NCBI GenBank assembly: GCA_029931885.1
Contig: JAOZRJ010000024.1
Span: 1-11,620, forward strand
Direction: 5' to 3'
DNA length: 11,620 nucleotides
DNA from: Candidatus Omnitrophota bacterium
GTDB lineage: Bacteria > Omnitrophota > Koll11 > Zapsychrales > Aceulaceae
A program made the translations under genes and the position numbers. Below, one piece after another: positions 5,391-11,620 of this stretch; positions within the stretch are counted from its first letter, which is position 1, and each line of letters begins with the position of its first letter. Under the pieces are notes generated by a model. That model was not told the DNA's origin. It did no database searches and saw nothing but the letters and a program-made list of their open reading frames with translations.

Positions 5391-5831
5391 ATGGCGAGTT
5401 TAAATAAAGTTTTTATGATCGGAAATTTGACAAAAGATCCTGAGTTGCGTTATACACCGAACGGCGTTGGTGTTGTGAATTTGCGTATAGCGGTAAATCG
5501 AAAATATCGTGATCGTGCTTCGGGAGAGCTCAAGGAAGAAACATGTTTTATCACCATTACAGCTTGGGATAAGCAGGCAGAGGCATGTAATCAATATTTA
5601 TCAAAAGGAAGTCCTATTTTTGTTGAGGGAACGTTACAATCTCGTTCTTGGGAAACAAATGATGGACAAAAGCGAAATACAATTGAAGTTAGGGCAGAGC
5701 GCGTTCAATTTTTGGGATCTTCAAAAGATTCCGGACCAAAGGTGAGCGCAGGAACTGAAGGAGAGGTTCAATCAGAGGATTCTTTAAAGCCAGAAAATAT
5801 TTCCTGGGATGAAGAAGAAAACGTTGTTTAA
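5391..5831 (+). CDS. ssb: Single-stranded DNA-binding protein (SSB)
   Basis: SSB coats single-stranded DNA in replication, repair and recombination. The 146-residue product has an OB fold at about 1-108: Asn-Lys-Val-Phe-Met-Ile-Gly-Asn-Leu-Thr-Lys-Asp-Pro-Glu-Leu-Arg at 5-20, Phe-Ile-Thr-Ile-Thr-Ala-Trp at 53-59, Lys-Gly-Ser-Pro-Ile-Phe-Val-Glu-Gly at 72-80 and Arg-Ala-Glu-Arg-Val-Gln-Phe-Leu-Gly at 101-109. A short linker of about 30 residues follows, instead of the longer Gly/Pro/Gln-rich one of E. coli. The tip is acidic (Trp-Asp-Glu-Glu-Glu-Asn-Val-Val) but lacks the Pro-Phe end that docks SSB partner proteins in E. coli and most bacteria. A strong GGGGGAG at 5381-5387 precedes the ATG. 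It lies between rpsF (20-base gap) and rpsR (13-base gap), the standard place for the essential chromosomal ssb. Confidence 0.95.
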   Translation: MASLNKVFMIGNLTKDPELRYTPNGVGVVNLRIAVNRKYRDRASGELKEETCFITITAWDKQAEACNQYLSKGSPIFVEGTLQSRSWETNDGQKRNTIEVRAERVQFLGSSKDSGPKVSAGTEGEVQSEDSLKPENISWDEEENVV

Positions 5832-5844
5832 CAAAGGATAAAAT

Positions 5845-6111
5845 ATGTTTAATAAATTTAAGAAAAAAGATGGGAAAAAGACAACAAAAAGGACGCCCAG
5901 AAAGCCAAGGGTTCGCGTTAAGCTTCCAAAAGATGCAGAAATTAATTATAGAAATATAGATTTATTACAGAAGTTTATCTCTCCTAAGGGTAAGATTATG
6001 TCTCGCCGTTTTACGGGAGCTTCGTGTATGCAACAAAGAGATTTAACAAAAGCGTTGAAGCGAGCTAAGTTTTTAGCTCTTTTACCAGTTGGTTCAGCAA
6101 AGAGGATTTAA
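5845..6111 (+). CDS. rpsR: 30S ribosomal protein S18
   Basis: S18 pairs with S6 on the 30S platform. The 88-residue product has a long Lys/Arg-rich N-terminus (1-31), then the conserved core: [13 protein letters not shown] (33-45), Lys-Ile-Met-Ser-Arg-Arg-Phe-Thr-Gly (50-58), and the C-terminal helix with [12 protein letters not shown] (64-75) and Leu-Ala-Leu-Leu-Pro (77-81). The N-terminus has no Cys residues, so this is the zinc-free form. The basic N-terminal extension makes it somewhat longer than the 75 residues of E. coli S18. AAAGGA at 5834-5839 precedes the ATG. rplI begins one base after the stop. Confidence 0.95.
   Translation: MFNKFKKKDGKKTTKRTPRKPRVRVKLPKDAEINYRNIDLLQKFISPKGKIMSRRFTGASCMQQRDLTKALKRAKFLALLPVGSAKRI
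6101..6106 (+). promoter_or_regulatory. Ribosome binding site that fixes the rplI start
   Basis: AGAGGA lies 6 bases before the ATG at 6113, inside the end of rpsR. The frame is also open upstream to a TTG at 6089, but that start would add eight non-family residues before Met-Lys-Val-Ile-Leu, the standard L9 N-terminus, and has no comparable site. Confidence 0.65.
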
Positions 6112-6112
6112 T

Positions 6113-6556
6113 ATGAAAGTAATTTTATCACAAGATATCAAAAATATCGGTAATATCGGAGATGTTGTAACTGTTAAAGATGGTTTTGCACGTAATTTTC
6201 TTATTCCGCAAAAAAAGGCGCATTTGGCTACTTCCGTAAATATAAAAAGAATTGAACAGAAGAAAGTTAAAGAAAAAGCTGCAGAAGAAAAAATAAAACT
6301 TGATGCTCAGGAATATGCAAAGAAATTATCTGGAACATCTTGTACTATTAATGTGGAAGTTAATGATCTTGAAAAGCTTTATGGCGCTGTTACAGAAGCA
6401 GATATTGTAAAGGCTTTAAAAGAAGAAGGGCTTGATATTGACAAGAAAACGATTGTCATCGAAAAGCCGATTGAAGAATTAGGAATTTTTGAATTTGGTA
6501 TTCAAGTTCATCCAGAGGTTGTTGCAAAAATAAGATTATGGGTAACCAAGAAATAA
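6113..6556 (+). CDS. rplI: 50S ribosomal protein L9
   Basis: L9 is the elongated two-domain protein near the L1 stalk that helps keep reading frame and spacing between ribosomes. The 147-residue product starts with the canonical Met-Lys-Val-Ile-Leu. The N-terminal domain shows Asn-Ile-Gly-Asn-Ile-Gly-Asp-Val-Val-x-Val-Lys-Asp-Gly-Phe-Ala-Arg-Asn-Phe-Leu-Ile-Pro (11-32). The long connecting helix, rich in Lys/Glu/Ala, spans about 42-75. The C-terminal domain includes Lys-Leu-Tyr-Gly-Ala-Val-Thr (88-94), Asp-Ile-Val-Lys-Ala-Leu (97-102), Lys-Pro-Ile-Glu-Glu-Leu-Gly (119-125) and His-Pro-Glu-Val (133-136). Length and motifs agree with E. coli L9 (149). The gene starts one base after the rpsR stop and overlaps dnaB by 19 bases, so the three are probably translated in a coupled way. 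Confidence 0.95.
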   Translation: MKVILSQDIKNIGNIGDVVTVKDGFARNFLIPQKKAHLATSVNIKRIEQKKVKEKAAEEKIKLDAQEYAKKLSGTSCTINVEVNDLEKLYGAVTEADIVKALKEEGLDIDKKTIVIEKPIEELGIFEFGIQVHPEVVAKIRLWVTKK

Positions 6557-7920
6557 AAGCCGTATATAAATCTAAGGGCGTAGCGAATTCTAATCCGGAT
6601 ACAAAAGTGGCTCCGCAGAATATCGAGGCGGAGAAGTCTGTTTTAGGATCAATGATCATTGATCAGGAGGCCATCGGATCGGCAGTTGAGATCTTGGATC
6701 AGGATTCTTTTTATGATCCGGCTCATCGAAAGATTTTTGAAGCGGTTTTAAAATTATATAATGAGCGTAAAAATGTTGACTTGATCACACTTTCCGATGA
6801 ATTAAAGTCACAAGGAGCTTTAGAAGAGGTTGGCGGCGTTAGTTATTTAACAGTTCTTATTGATTTTGTTCCTTCTGCTGCTAATGTTGAATATTATGCG
6901 CGTATTGTTAAAGAAAAGAATATTCAGCGTCAACTTATTCAAAATGCAACACAAATTATTGCAGAAAGTTATAAGCCTGGTGCGGATATTGATGAATTAG
7001 TTGATGGCGCCGAACGTCTTATCTTCCAAATTGCAACAGCACGTTTAAGACAAAAAGCAACTCACATTAAAGAGCTGATCAAAGAAACAATAGAGACAAT
7101 TGATAATCTTTATCAGCGAAAAGAATATGTAACTGGCATCTCGACAGGCTTTATTGAATTTGATAAAATGACTTCAGGTTTGCAGAAGTCAGACCTTATT
7201 ATTGTAGCTGGACGTCCATCAATGGGAAAAAGTTCCTGGGCAATGTCGGTAGCCGAACACGCGGCTGTTGATAAGAAAATAGGAGTCGCTCTTTTTAGCT
7301 TGGAGATGTCAAAAGAACAGCTTGTTCAGCGTATGCTTTGCTCTCATGGACGGGTTGACGCGCATAAAGTGAGATCAGGGTTTTTGTTACCATCGGATTG
7401 GCCAAAACTGACTGCTGCTGCAGGAAAACTATCTACAGCTCCGATTTTTATTGATGATGCTCCTGCGATTTCTGTTTTGGAATTGAGAACTAAAGCTCGA
7501 CGTTTAAAATCGAATCATGATATTCAGCTAATTATTGTTGATTATTTACAGCTTATGCGTGGAACTTATCGTGCGGATAGTCGTCAGCAGGAGATTTCTG
7601 ACATCTCTAGATCTTTAAAAGCATTAGCACGTGAATTAAGTGTACCTATTATGGCTATCAGTCAGCTTTCGCGTGCTGTTGAAAGTCGTCAAGATCACCG
7701 TCCTCAATTATCAGATCTTCGTGAATCTGGTGCTATTGAGCAGGATGCGGATTTGGTTGTTTTGTTAATGCGTGAAGAATATTATTTCCCGACAGAAGAA
7801 AATAAGGGAATAGCAGAGCTTATTATTGCAAAACAAAGAAATGGCCCGGTTGGGACCATTAAAACTACTTTTATTAAAGAGTATATGAAGTTTGAGAATT
7901 TAGCACGGTCTTCAGGATAA
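6538..7920 (+). CDS. dnaB: Replicative DNA helicase DnaB
   Basis: DnaB is the hexameric 5'-3' helicase that unwinds the fork and recruits primase. The 460-residue product has the N-terminal helical domain starting at Ala-Pro-Gln-Asn-Ile-Glu-Ala-Glu-Lys-Ser-Val-Leu-Gly (25-37), a linker helix near 170-195, and a RecA-like domain. In that domain are Walker A Gly-Arg-Pro-Ser-Met-Gly-Lys-Ser (225-232), Phe-Ser-Leu-Glu-Met (253-257), Walker B Leu-Ile-Ile-Val-Asp-Tyr-Leu-Gln (331-338), Ile-Ser-Gln-Leu-Ser-Arg (374-379), Leu-Arg-Glu-Ser-Gly-Ala-Ile-Glu-Gln-Asp-Ala-Asp (394-405) and Lys-Gln-Arg-Asn-Gly-Pro with the arginine finger (432-437). No intein interrupts these sites. The ATG at 6538 overlaps rplI by 19 bases and lacks a clear Shine-Dalgarno sequence. 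A GTG at 6607 would give a protein beginning at the usual family N-terminus, so the first 23 residues are less certain. Confidence 0.95.
   Translation: MGNQEIKAVYKSKGVANSNPDTKVAPQNIEAEKSVLGSMIIDQEAIGSAVEILDQDSFYDPAHRKIFEAVLKLYNERKNVDLITLSDELKSQGALEEVGGVSYLTVLIDFVPSAANVEYYARIVKEKNIQRQLIQNATQIIAESYKPGADIDELVDGAERLIFQIATARLRQKATHIKELIKETIETIDNLYQRKEYVTGISTGFIEFDKMTSGLQKSDLIIVAGRPSMGKSSWAMSVAEHAAVDKKIGVALFSLEMSKEQLVQRMLCSHGRVDAHKVRSGFLLPSDWPKLTAAAGKLSTAPIFIDDAPAISVLELRTKARRLKSNHDIQLIIVDYLQLMRGTYRADSRQQEISDISRSLKALARELSVPIMAISQLSRAVESRQDHRPQLSDLRESGAIEQDADLVVLLMREEYYFPTEENKGIAELIIAKQRNGPVGTIKTTFIKEYMKFENLARSSG
6647..6664. repeat. 18-base perfect palindrome inside dnaB
   Basis: GATCAATGATCATTGATC equals its own reverse complement. 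It encodes residues around Gly-Ser-Met-Ile-Ile-Asp of DnaB and contains three GATC sites at 7-base spacing. Four more GATC sites follow within the next 54 bases (6677, 6690, 6697 and 6715). The palindrome is directly visible; a function is not shown, and coding constraint may explain it. Confidence 0.6.
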
Positions 7921-7936
7921 AACAGAGAGGAAAAAA

Positions 7937-10372
7937 ATGAAAAAAAGAATATTGTTACCGGTGATTTTTTATTTTGTGGGATGTCTATGCGTTTCGTCTG
8001 CGTTTGCTCAATATGGGACGGCTGAAGTTTCGGTAAATGCATCAAAGATAGAGCAACTTTCTGCGGACGCTGGGCAGCCGACACAAGAAGTAGTGGTGAA
8101 AGAAGATGTCGTTACAGAAAATGTTCCTCTTGAAGAGGTTGTTTTACCGTCTGCGACGACCGTTAAAGCTGTTGATATTCAAGGAAATAAAACAATTGGG
8201 ATTACTACAATTTTAGCAAAAATTAAGACACGCGTCGGTGATCTTTATTCTGAAAATATTGTAGGAGATGACATTAAAAGACTCTATAATACAGGTTATT
8301 TTTCTGATGTTGCTGTTGAGAAACAAGATTATGAAGATGGGTTAAAAGTTATAATTCATTTAAAAGAAAAGCCAGTTATTGATAAGATTACATTCTCAAA
8401 AACACGTTATTATAGCCCAAGAGCATTGACGTTAAAGATGAAGAGCAAGAAAGGTCGTTTTTTTGATAGACGAAATTTAAAAGAAGATAAAAAGATTATT
8501 AAAAATCTTTATGAAAAGAAAGGATTAACCAAGGCTGTTATTAATGTTGACGTTGATATTGATGAAGCAAGTAATCGGGCTAAGATTCATTTTATTATTC
8601 AAGAGGGAGAACGCGTTAAAATCAAAAAGATTAAAGTTTTTGGAAATAAGTCATTTCCTTATAAAAAGATCATTCGAGCCATTAAAACTCGTGCGGATAC
8701 ATTGTTTACATCTGGGTATTTAAAGGTTGATGTATTAGATGAAGATATGGAGCGTATCAAGGCTTTTTATACGAGTGAAGGGTTTTTAGATGCAACAGCG
8801 AGTTATATTCTAGAGCAAGCACCAAAATCTAGATTGATTATAAATATTAAAATTGATGAGGGAAAGAAATATTTTGTTGGCAATATTACGATTGAGGGAA
8901 ATAATATAGTTTTTTCAACTGATGATATTTTAAAGGTTATGACGGAAATTAAAAAAGATGGAATTTTTACACCTCAAAAAATGGATGAGGATCTTGCTAG
9001 TATTAATTCACTATATTTTGACAAAGGATATATTTTTGTTCATGTTGCAGAATCGACATCCATTAATCCTGATACAGGAAAAGTTGATATTCTTCTAGAT
9101 CTTCAAGAAGGCGATAAAGCTTATGTAAATAAAGTTAATATTCAAGGCAACATGAGAACACGGGATATCGTTATTCGTCGAGAATTGAGGCTAAAACCAG
9201 GTGATGTTTTTGATGGAGCAAAATTACGTCGTAGTAAAGAGCGACTCAAGAATTTAGGATATTTTGAAGAGGTTGATTATGATATTCAAGATACTCCATA
9301 TGCAAACAAGAAAGATTTACTTGTCAAGGTAAGAGAAGCAAAGACGGGAAGTTTTAGCTTCGGAGGTGGATACAGTACAGTAGAGCAGCTTGTTGGGTTT
9401 GTTGAGGTTGAGCAAAAGAATTTTGATTTTACGAATTGGCCTACGTTTACAGGAGGCGGTCAAGATATACTGATCAGAGGTGAAGTTGGATCTGTCCGCA
9501 ACAACGCAAGATTGAGTTTTACTGAGCCTTGGATTTTTGATTTTCCAATTTCGGGAGGATTTGATCTTTATCGAACGAAGCTTAGCCGTGATTCAGACGT
9601 TGGTTATGCTTTTGATGAAAAACGTGTTGGAGGCGATATTCGTTTTGGAAAACAAATTTCAGAATATTTATCTGCTGGAACTATTTATCGCTTAGAGGAG
9701 ATTACAATTAGTAATTTGGCGGATGGCGTTAGTAGCGAGTTGACCAAGGAAGCAGGTACGAATACGATAAGCATGTCAAGTTTTAGCTTAACGTATGATA
9801 CTCGTGATAATGTTTTTAGCCCAACAAAAGGTTTTATTTTGGGTGGTACTGTTGATCTTGCCGGTGGGTTTCTATCGGGAGATAAAGATTTTTATAGATT
9901 TCGGACAAAAACAAGTTATCTTGTCCCAGTAGTAAAAGAGACGGTGCTGGAATTTCGTTTACGTACAGGATTTGCTAAGGCATATGATGATTCTGAATAT
10001 GTTCCTGTTTATGAACGATTTTTTGCTGGTGGAGCAAATACAATTAGAGGATATAATGAGAGGAAAGTAGGTCCTTTGGATTCAATAACAGATGATCCAA
10101 TTGGTGGCGATAGCTTACTTGTTGCAAATATAGAGTATACGGTTCCTTTAATGGATTTTCTTAAAGTTGCCGCATTCTTTGATGTTGGTAATGTTTGGAA
10201 AGACGTTGAAGATTTTGCTACTGGCGGATATAAAGCAGGTACAGGTCTTGGTTTACGCATTAAAACGCCTATTGGTCCGATTAACCTAGACTATGGTTAT
10301 CCTCTTAATGACGAACCAGGAGAAGATGAAAGAAGCGGAAAATTTTATTTTAGTATTAGTAGATCATTTTAA
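7937..10372 (+). CDS. bamA: Outer-membrane protein assembly factor BamA (Omp85)
   Basis: BamA inserts beta-barrel proteins into the outer membrane. The 811-residue precursor has a Sec signal peptide (Lys-Lys-Arg then a hydrophobic stretch) with likely cleavage after Ser-Ala-Phe-Ala24. A Val/Glu/Thr-rich linker (about 25-73) precedes five POTRA domains: about 74-147, 148-226, 227-307, 308-392 and 393-468. Each shows the beta-alpha-alpha-beta-beta pattern; Asn-Thr-Gly-Tyr-Phe-Ser-Asp-Val (118-125) and Asn-Leu-Gly-Tyr-Phe-Glu-Glu-Val (439-446) are typical. The 16-strand barrel runs from about 470, with Ser-Phe-Thr-Glu-Pro-Trp (527-532), Tyr-Asp-Thr-Arg-Asp-Asn-Val-Phe-Ser-Pro-Thr-Lys-Gly (620-632), and the loop-6 motif Ile-Arg-Gly-Tyr (703-706) where E. 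coli has Val-Arg-Gly-Phe. It ends in the expected aromatic Phe811. AGAGGA at 7926-7931 precedes the ATG. The following skp and lpxD genes match the E. coli bamA-skp-lpxD order. Confidence 0.95.
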   Translation: MKKRILLPVIFYFVGCLCVSSAFAQYGTAEVSVNASKIEQLSADAGQPTQEVVVKEDVVTENVPLEEVVLPSATTVKAVDIQGNKTIGITTILAKIKTRVGDLYSENIVGDDIKRLYNTGYFSDVAVEKQDYEDGLKVIIHLKEKPVIDKITFSKTRYYSPRALTLKMKSKKGRFFDRRNLKEDKKIIKNLYEKKGLTKAVINVDVDIDEASNRAKIHFIIQEGERVKIKKIKVFGNKSFPYKKIIRAIKTRADTLFTSGYLKVDVLDEDMERIKAFYTSEGFLDATASYILEQAPKSRLIINIKIDEGKKYFVGNITIEGNNIVFSTDDILKVMTEIKKDGIFTPQKMDEDLASINSLYFDKGYIFVHVAESTSINPDTGKVDILLDLQEGDKAYVNKVNIQGNMRTRDIVIRRELRLKPGDVFDGAKLRRSKERLKNLGYFEEVDYDIQDTPYANKKDLLVKVREAKTGSFSFGGGYSTVEQLVGFVEVEQKNFDFTNWPTFTGGGQDILIRGEVGSVRNNARLSFTEPWIFDFPISGGFDLYRTKLSRDSDVGYAFDEKRVGGDIRFGKQISEYLSAGTIYRLEEITISNLADGVSSELTKEAGTNTISMSSFSLTYDTRDNVFSPTKGFILGGTVDLAGGFLSGDKDFYRFRTKTSYLVPVVKETVLEFRLRTGFAKAYDDSEYVPVYERFFAGGANTIRGYNERKVGPLDSITDDPIGGDSLLVANIEYTVPLMDFLKVAAFFDVGNVWKDVEDFATGGYKAGTGLGLRIKTPIGPINLDYGYPLNDEPGEDERSGKFYFSISRSF

Positions 10373-10375
10373 AAT

Positions 10376-10384
10376 AAGGAGGGG
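10376..10384 (+). promoter_or_regulatory. Strong ribosome binding site of the skp/ompH gene
   Basis: AAGGAGGGG, the best Shine-Dalgarno match in the window, sits 5 bases before the ATG at 10390 and 3 bases after the bamA stop. It suggests the periplasmic chaperone is made in larger amounts than BamA from the same message (inference). Confidence 0.65.
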
Positions 10385-10389
10385 TTTCG

Positions 10390-10899
10390 ATGAGGAAAGT
10401 TTCTGTAGTTTTTTTAGCAGTTGTTTTAATGTTATCAGTAGCAAGTTTTAGTTATGGTCAAGGTTCTTCATTAAAGATTGCTTATGTAAATTTAAGCGGG
10501 ATTTTTGACAGTTATTATAAGACAGGAAATTATGACAAAACATTAGAAAAAAAGAATCTTGATTATCAAAAGGAACGGAATCGTAAGATTGAGAAAATTC
10601 AAGAAGCTGATCGAAGACTTGTTCTTTTGAAGCCAGATGAACGTGCGAAATTAGTTGAACAAATTAATAAAGATAAAAAGGCGCTTGAAGATTTTGATCG
10701 GAAAAAATTGACGGATCTTCGAAAAGAAAGAGATGAAAAAGTTCGTGAGATTTTATTAGAGATCGAGGAAGTTATTAAAAGTTATGCCCAAAAAGAAAAA
10801 TATGATGTTATTTTAAATGACCGTGTTTTAATTTATGGGAATCAGACGCTTGATCTTACAACGAAAATTCTTGATATATTGAACGTTAAAAAGAAATAA
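10390..10899 (+). CDS. skp: Skp/OmpH-family periplasmic chaperone
   Basis: Skp (OmpH, HlpA) is a trimeric, tentacle-shaped chaperone that holds unfolded outer-membrane proteins in the periplasm before handing them to BamA. The 169-residue precursor has a signal peptide with Arg-Lys followed by a hydrophobic core (4-19) and probable cleavage after Ser-Tyr-Gly23. The mature part begins with the family strand Lys-Ile-Ala-Tyr-Val-Asn-Leu (29-35). A highly charged coiled coil (about 45-135) follows, rich in Lys, Glu, Asp and Arg. It ends with the family pattern Tyr-Asp-Val-Ile-Leu-Asn-Asp (138-144), Tyr-Gly-Asn-Gln-Thr-Leu-Asp-Leu-Thr (149-157) and Ile-Leu-Asp-Ile-Leu-Asn. Length agrees with E. 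coli Skp (161). It sits between bamA (17-base gap) and lpxD (15-base gap). Confidence 0.92.
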   Translation: MRKVSVVFLAVVLMLSVASFSYGQGSSLKIAYVNLSGIFDSYYKTGNYDKTLEKKNLDYQKERNRKIEKIQEADRRLVLLKPDERAKLVEQINKDKKALEDFDRKKLTDLRKERDEKVREILLEIEEVIKSYAQKEKYDVILNDRVLIYGNQTLDLTTKILDILNVKKK

Positions 10900-10914
10900 G
10901 TAAAAATAGTGTCG

Positions 10915-11620
10915 ATGCGAAAAACTCTGGCTGAGATTGCCAAGATTATAGATGGAGAAGTCCAAGGGGACGAACACCTCGTTATCACTGGAATTTCTGG
11001 GATAAAGGAGGCGAAAAAAGGTCATATTACGTTTGTGGCCAACCCTAAGTATTTTTCTCTTGTTGAGCAAACACAAGCTTCGGCTGTTATTGTTTCTTTT
11101 AATATTCCTTTCAGTAAAAAGCCTTTAATACGAGTAAAAAATCCTTCATTAGCTTTTTCAAAATTTGCTTCTACAATTATTGGTGATTTGTCACATCATG
11201 TTAATGGGATTCATTCTACAGCGGTAATCGCCGAGGATGTTGTTATCGGGAAGAATGTCGCGATTGGTCCATGTGTGGTTGTTCAGAGTAAAGCAAACAT
11301 TGGAAATGACACAGTCATTCATGGTGGATGTTTTATAGGTTATGAAGTTATTGTCGGGCAAGGATGTTTAATTTATCCGAACACGACCATAAGAGAAAGA
11401 GTTCAAATCGGAAGTAATGTAATTATTCATTGTGGGGCTGTTATTGGGTCGGATGGGTTTGGTTTTGCAGATGTTAAGGGGGTTCATGAAAAAATTCCAC
11501 AGGTTGGGATCGTTGTTGTTGAGAATGATGTTGAGATTGGATCCAATGTAACAATTGATCGCGCCCGTTTTGATAAAACATTTATTGGCCAAGGCACTAA
11601 AATTGATAATTTAGTTCAGA
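10915..11620 (+). CDS. lpxD: UDP-3-O-acylglucosamine N-acyltransferase LpxD (3' end outside window)
   Basis: LpxD adds the N-linked hydroxyacyl chain in the third step of lipid A synthesis, using acyl-ACP in the cytoplasm. The first 235 codons are present. The N-terminal uridine-binding domain includes Thr-Leu-Ala-Glu-Ile-Ala near the start, [11 protein letters not shown] (about 41-51) and Arg-Val-Lys-Asn-Pro-Ser-Leu-Ala-Phe. A left-handed beta-helix of hexapeptide repeats begins near 100. The sugar-nucleotide motif Gly-Ser-Asp-Gly-Phe-Gly-Phe-Ala and then Thr-Ile-Asp-Arg (about 215-218) are clear. The window ends at Ile-Asp-Asn-Leu-Val-Gln, just before the expected Ile-Ala-His-Asn segment with the catalytic His. 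The ATG at 10915 has a weak ribosome binding site; an in-frame GTG at 10909 would add two residues. Its presence implies hexa- or similar acylated lipid A in the outer membrane. Confidence 0.94.
   Translation, partial: MRKTLAEIAKIIDGEVQGDEHLVITGISGIKEAKKGHITFVANPKYFSLVEQTQASAVIVSFNIPFSKKPLIRVKNPSLAFSKFASTIIGDLSHHVNGIHSTAVIAEDVVIGKNVAIGPCVVVQSKANIGNDTVIHGGCFIGYEVIVGQGCLIYPNTTIRERVQIGSNVIIHCGAVIGSDGFGFADVKGVHEKIPQVGIVVVENDVEIGSNVTIDRARFDKTFIGQGTKIDNLVQ

Noticed and set aside
5509..5745. Second plus-strand frame open within ssb
   Set aside because: Fully inside the conserved SSB OB-fold reading frame, no ribosome binding site and no family resemblance.
6089..6112. TTG start eight codons upstream of the chosen rplI ATG
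   Set aside because: It overlaps rpsR by more bases, adds non-family residues and lacks the AGAGGA site that fits the ATG at 6113.
7892..7921. TTGAGA / GATAAA pair near the end of dnaB as a bamA promoter
   Set aside because: Spacer and hexamers are weak, and transcription would begin within the bamA ribosome binding site.
7968..7986. Possible lipobox at Phe-Val-Gly-Cys16 in the BamA signal peptide
   Set aside because: Phe at the -3 position is atypical, hydrophobic residues continue past the Cys, and a good signal peptidase I site (Ala-Phe-Ala) follows; BamA is not a lipoprotein.
10828..11076. Minus-strand open frame spanning the skp-lpxD junction
   Set aside because: It overlaps the ends of two well-supported genes and has no signal of its own.

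Overview
The window is an AT-rich, fully collinear bacterial housekeeping segment. It holds one tRNA gene and 15 protein genes, all on the + strand. Thirteen protein genes are complete; one tail at the left edge and lpxD at the right edge are cut off. No gap between features exceeds about 50 bases, and I see no mobile element, CRISPR array or rRNA. The host is a diderm, LPS-type bacterium, because BamA, a Skp/OmpH chaperone and LpxD are all encoded. The GlmU/Prs/Ctc-type L25/Pth order, the SpoVG homologue and the low GC do not fit a gammaproteobacterium. My best guess is a candidate phylum such as Omnitrophota or a relative, but this is inference from gene content and codon style, not a database result.

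Region 1 (1-5096) is precursor metabolism and translation quality control. It runs: tail of a TPR-like protein, ispE (isoprenoid precursors), a SpoVG homologue carrying an internal zinc ribbon, tRNA-Gln(UUG), glmU (UDP-GlcNAc for peptidoglycan and lipid A), prs (PRPP), rplY/ctc (5S rRNA-binding L25) and pth (peptidyl-tRNA hydrolase). As I recall it, the same core (ispE, tRNA-Gln, prs, rplY, pth) exists in Pseudomonas, so this looks like old conserved synteny.

Region 2 (5083-7920) is the classic rpsF-ssb-rpsR-rplI-dnaB cluster: ribosomal proteins S6, S18 and L9 interleaved with the single-strand binding protein and the replicative helicase. It is joined to region 1 by a 14-base pth/rpsF overlap.

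Region 3 (7937-11620) is outer-membrane biogenesis: bamA, the skp/ompH chaperone gene and the start of lpxD. It follows dnaB after only 16 bases.

Most junctions are tight or overlapping (glmU/prs 4 bases, pth/rpsF 14, rplI/dnaB 19), and I found no convincing terminator or promoter. The whole run could be one or a few long transcription units. I see no wholly new system. The most unusual items are the zinc ribbon inserted inside SpoVG, an SSB tail without the terminal Pro-Phe, non-consensus residues at substrate-contact positions of the GlmU acetyltransferase domain and in the Prs PRPP loop, and a dense GATC cluster with an 18-base perfect palindrome in the start of dnaB.
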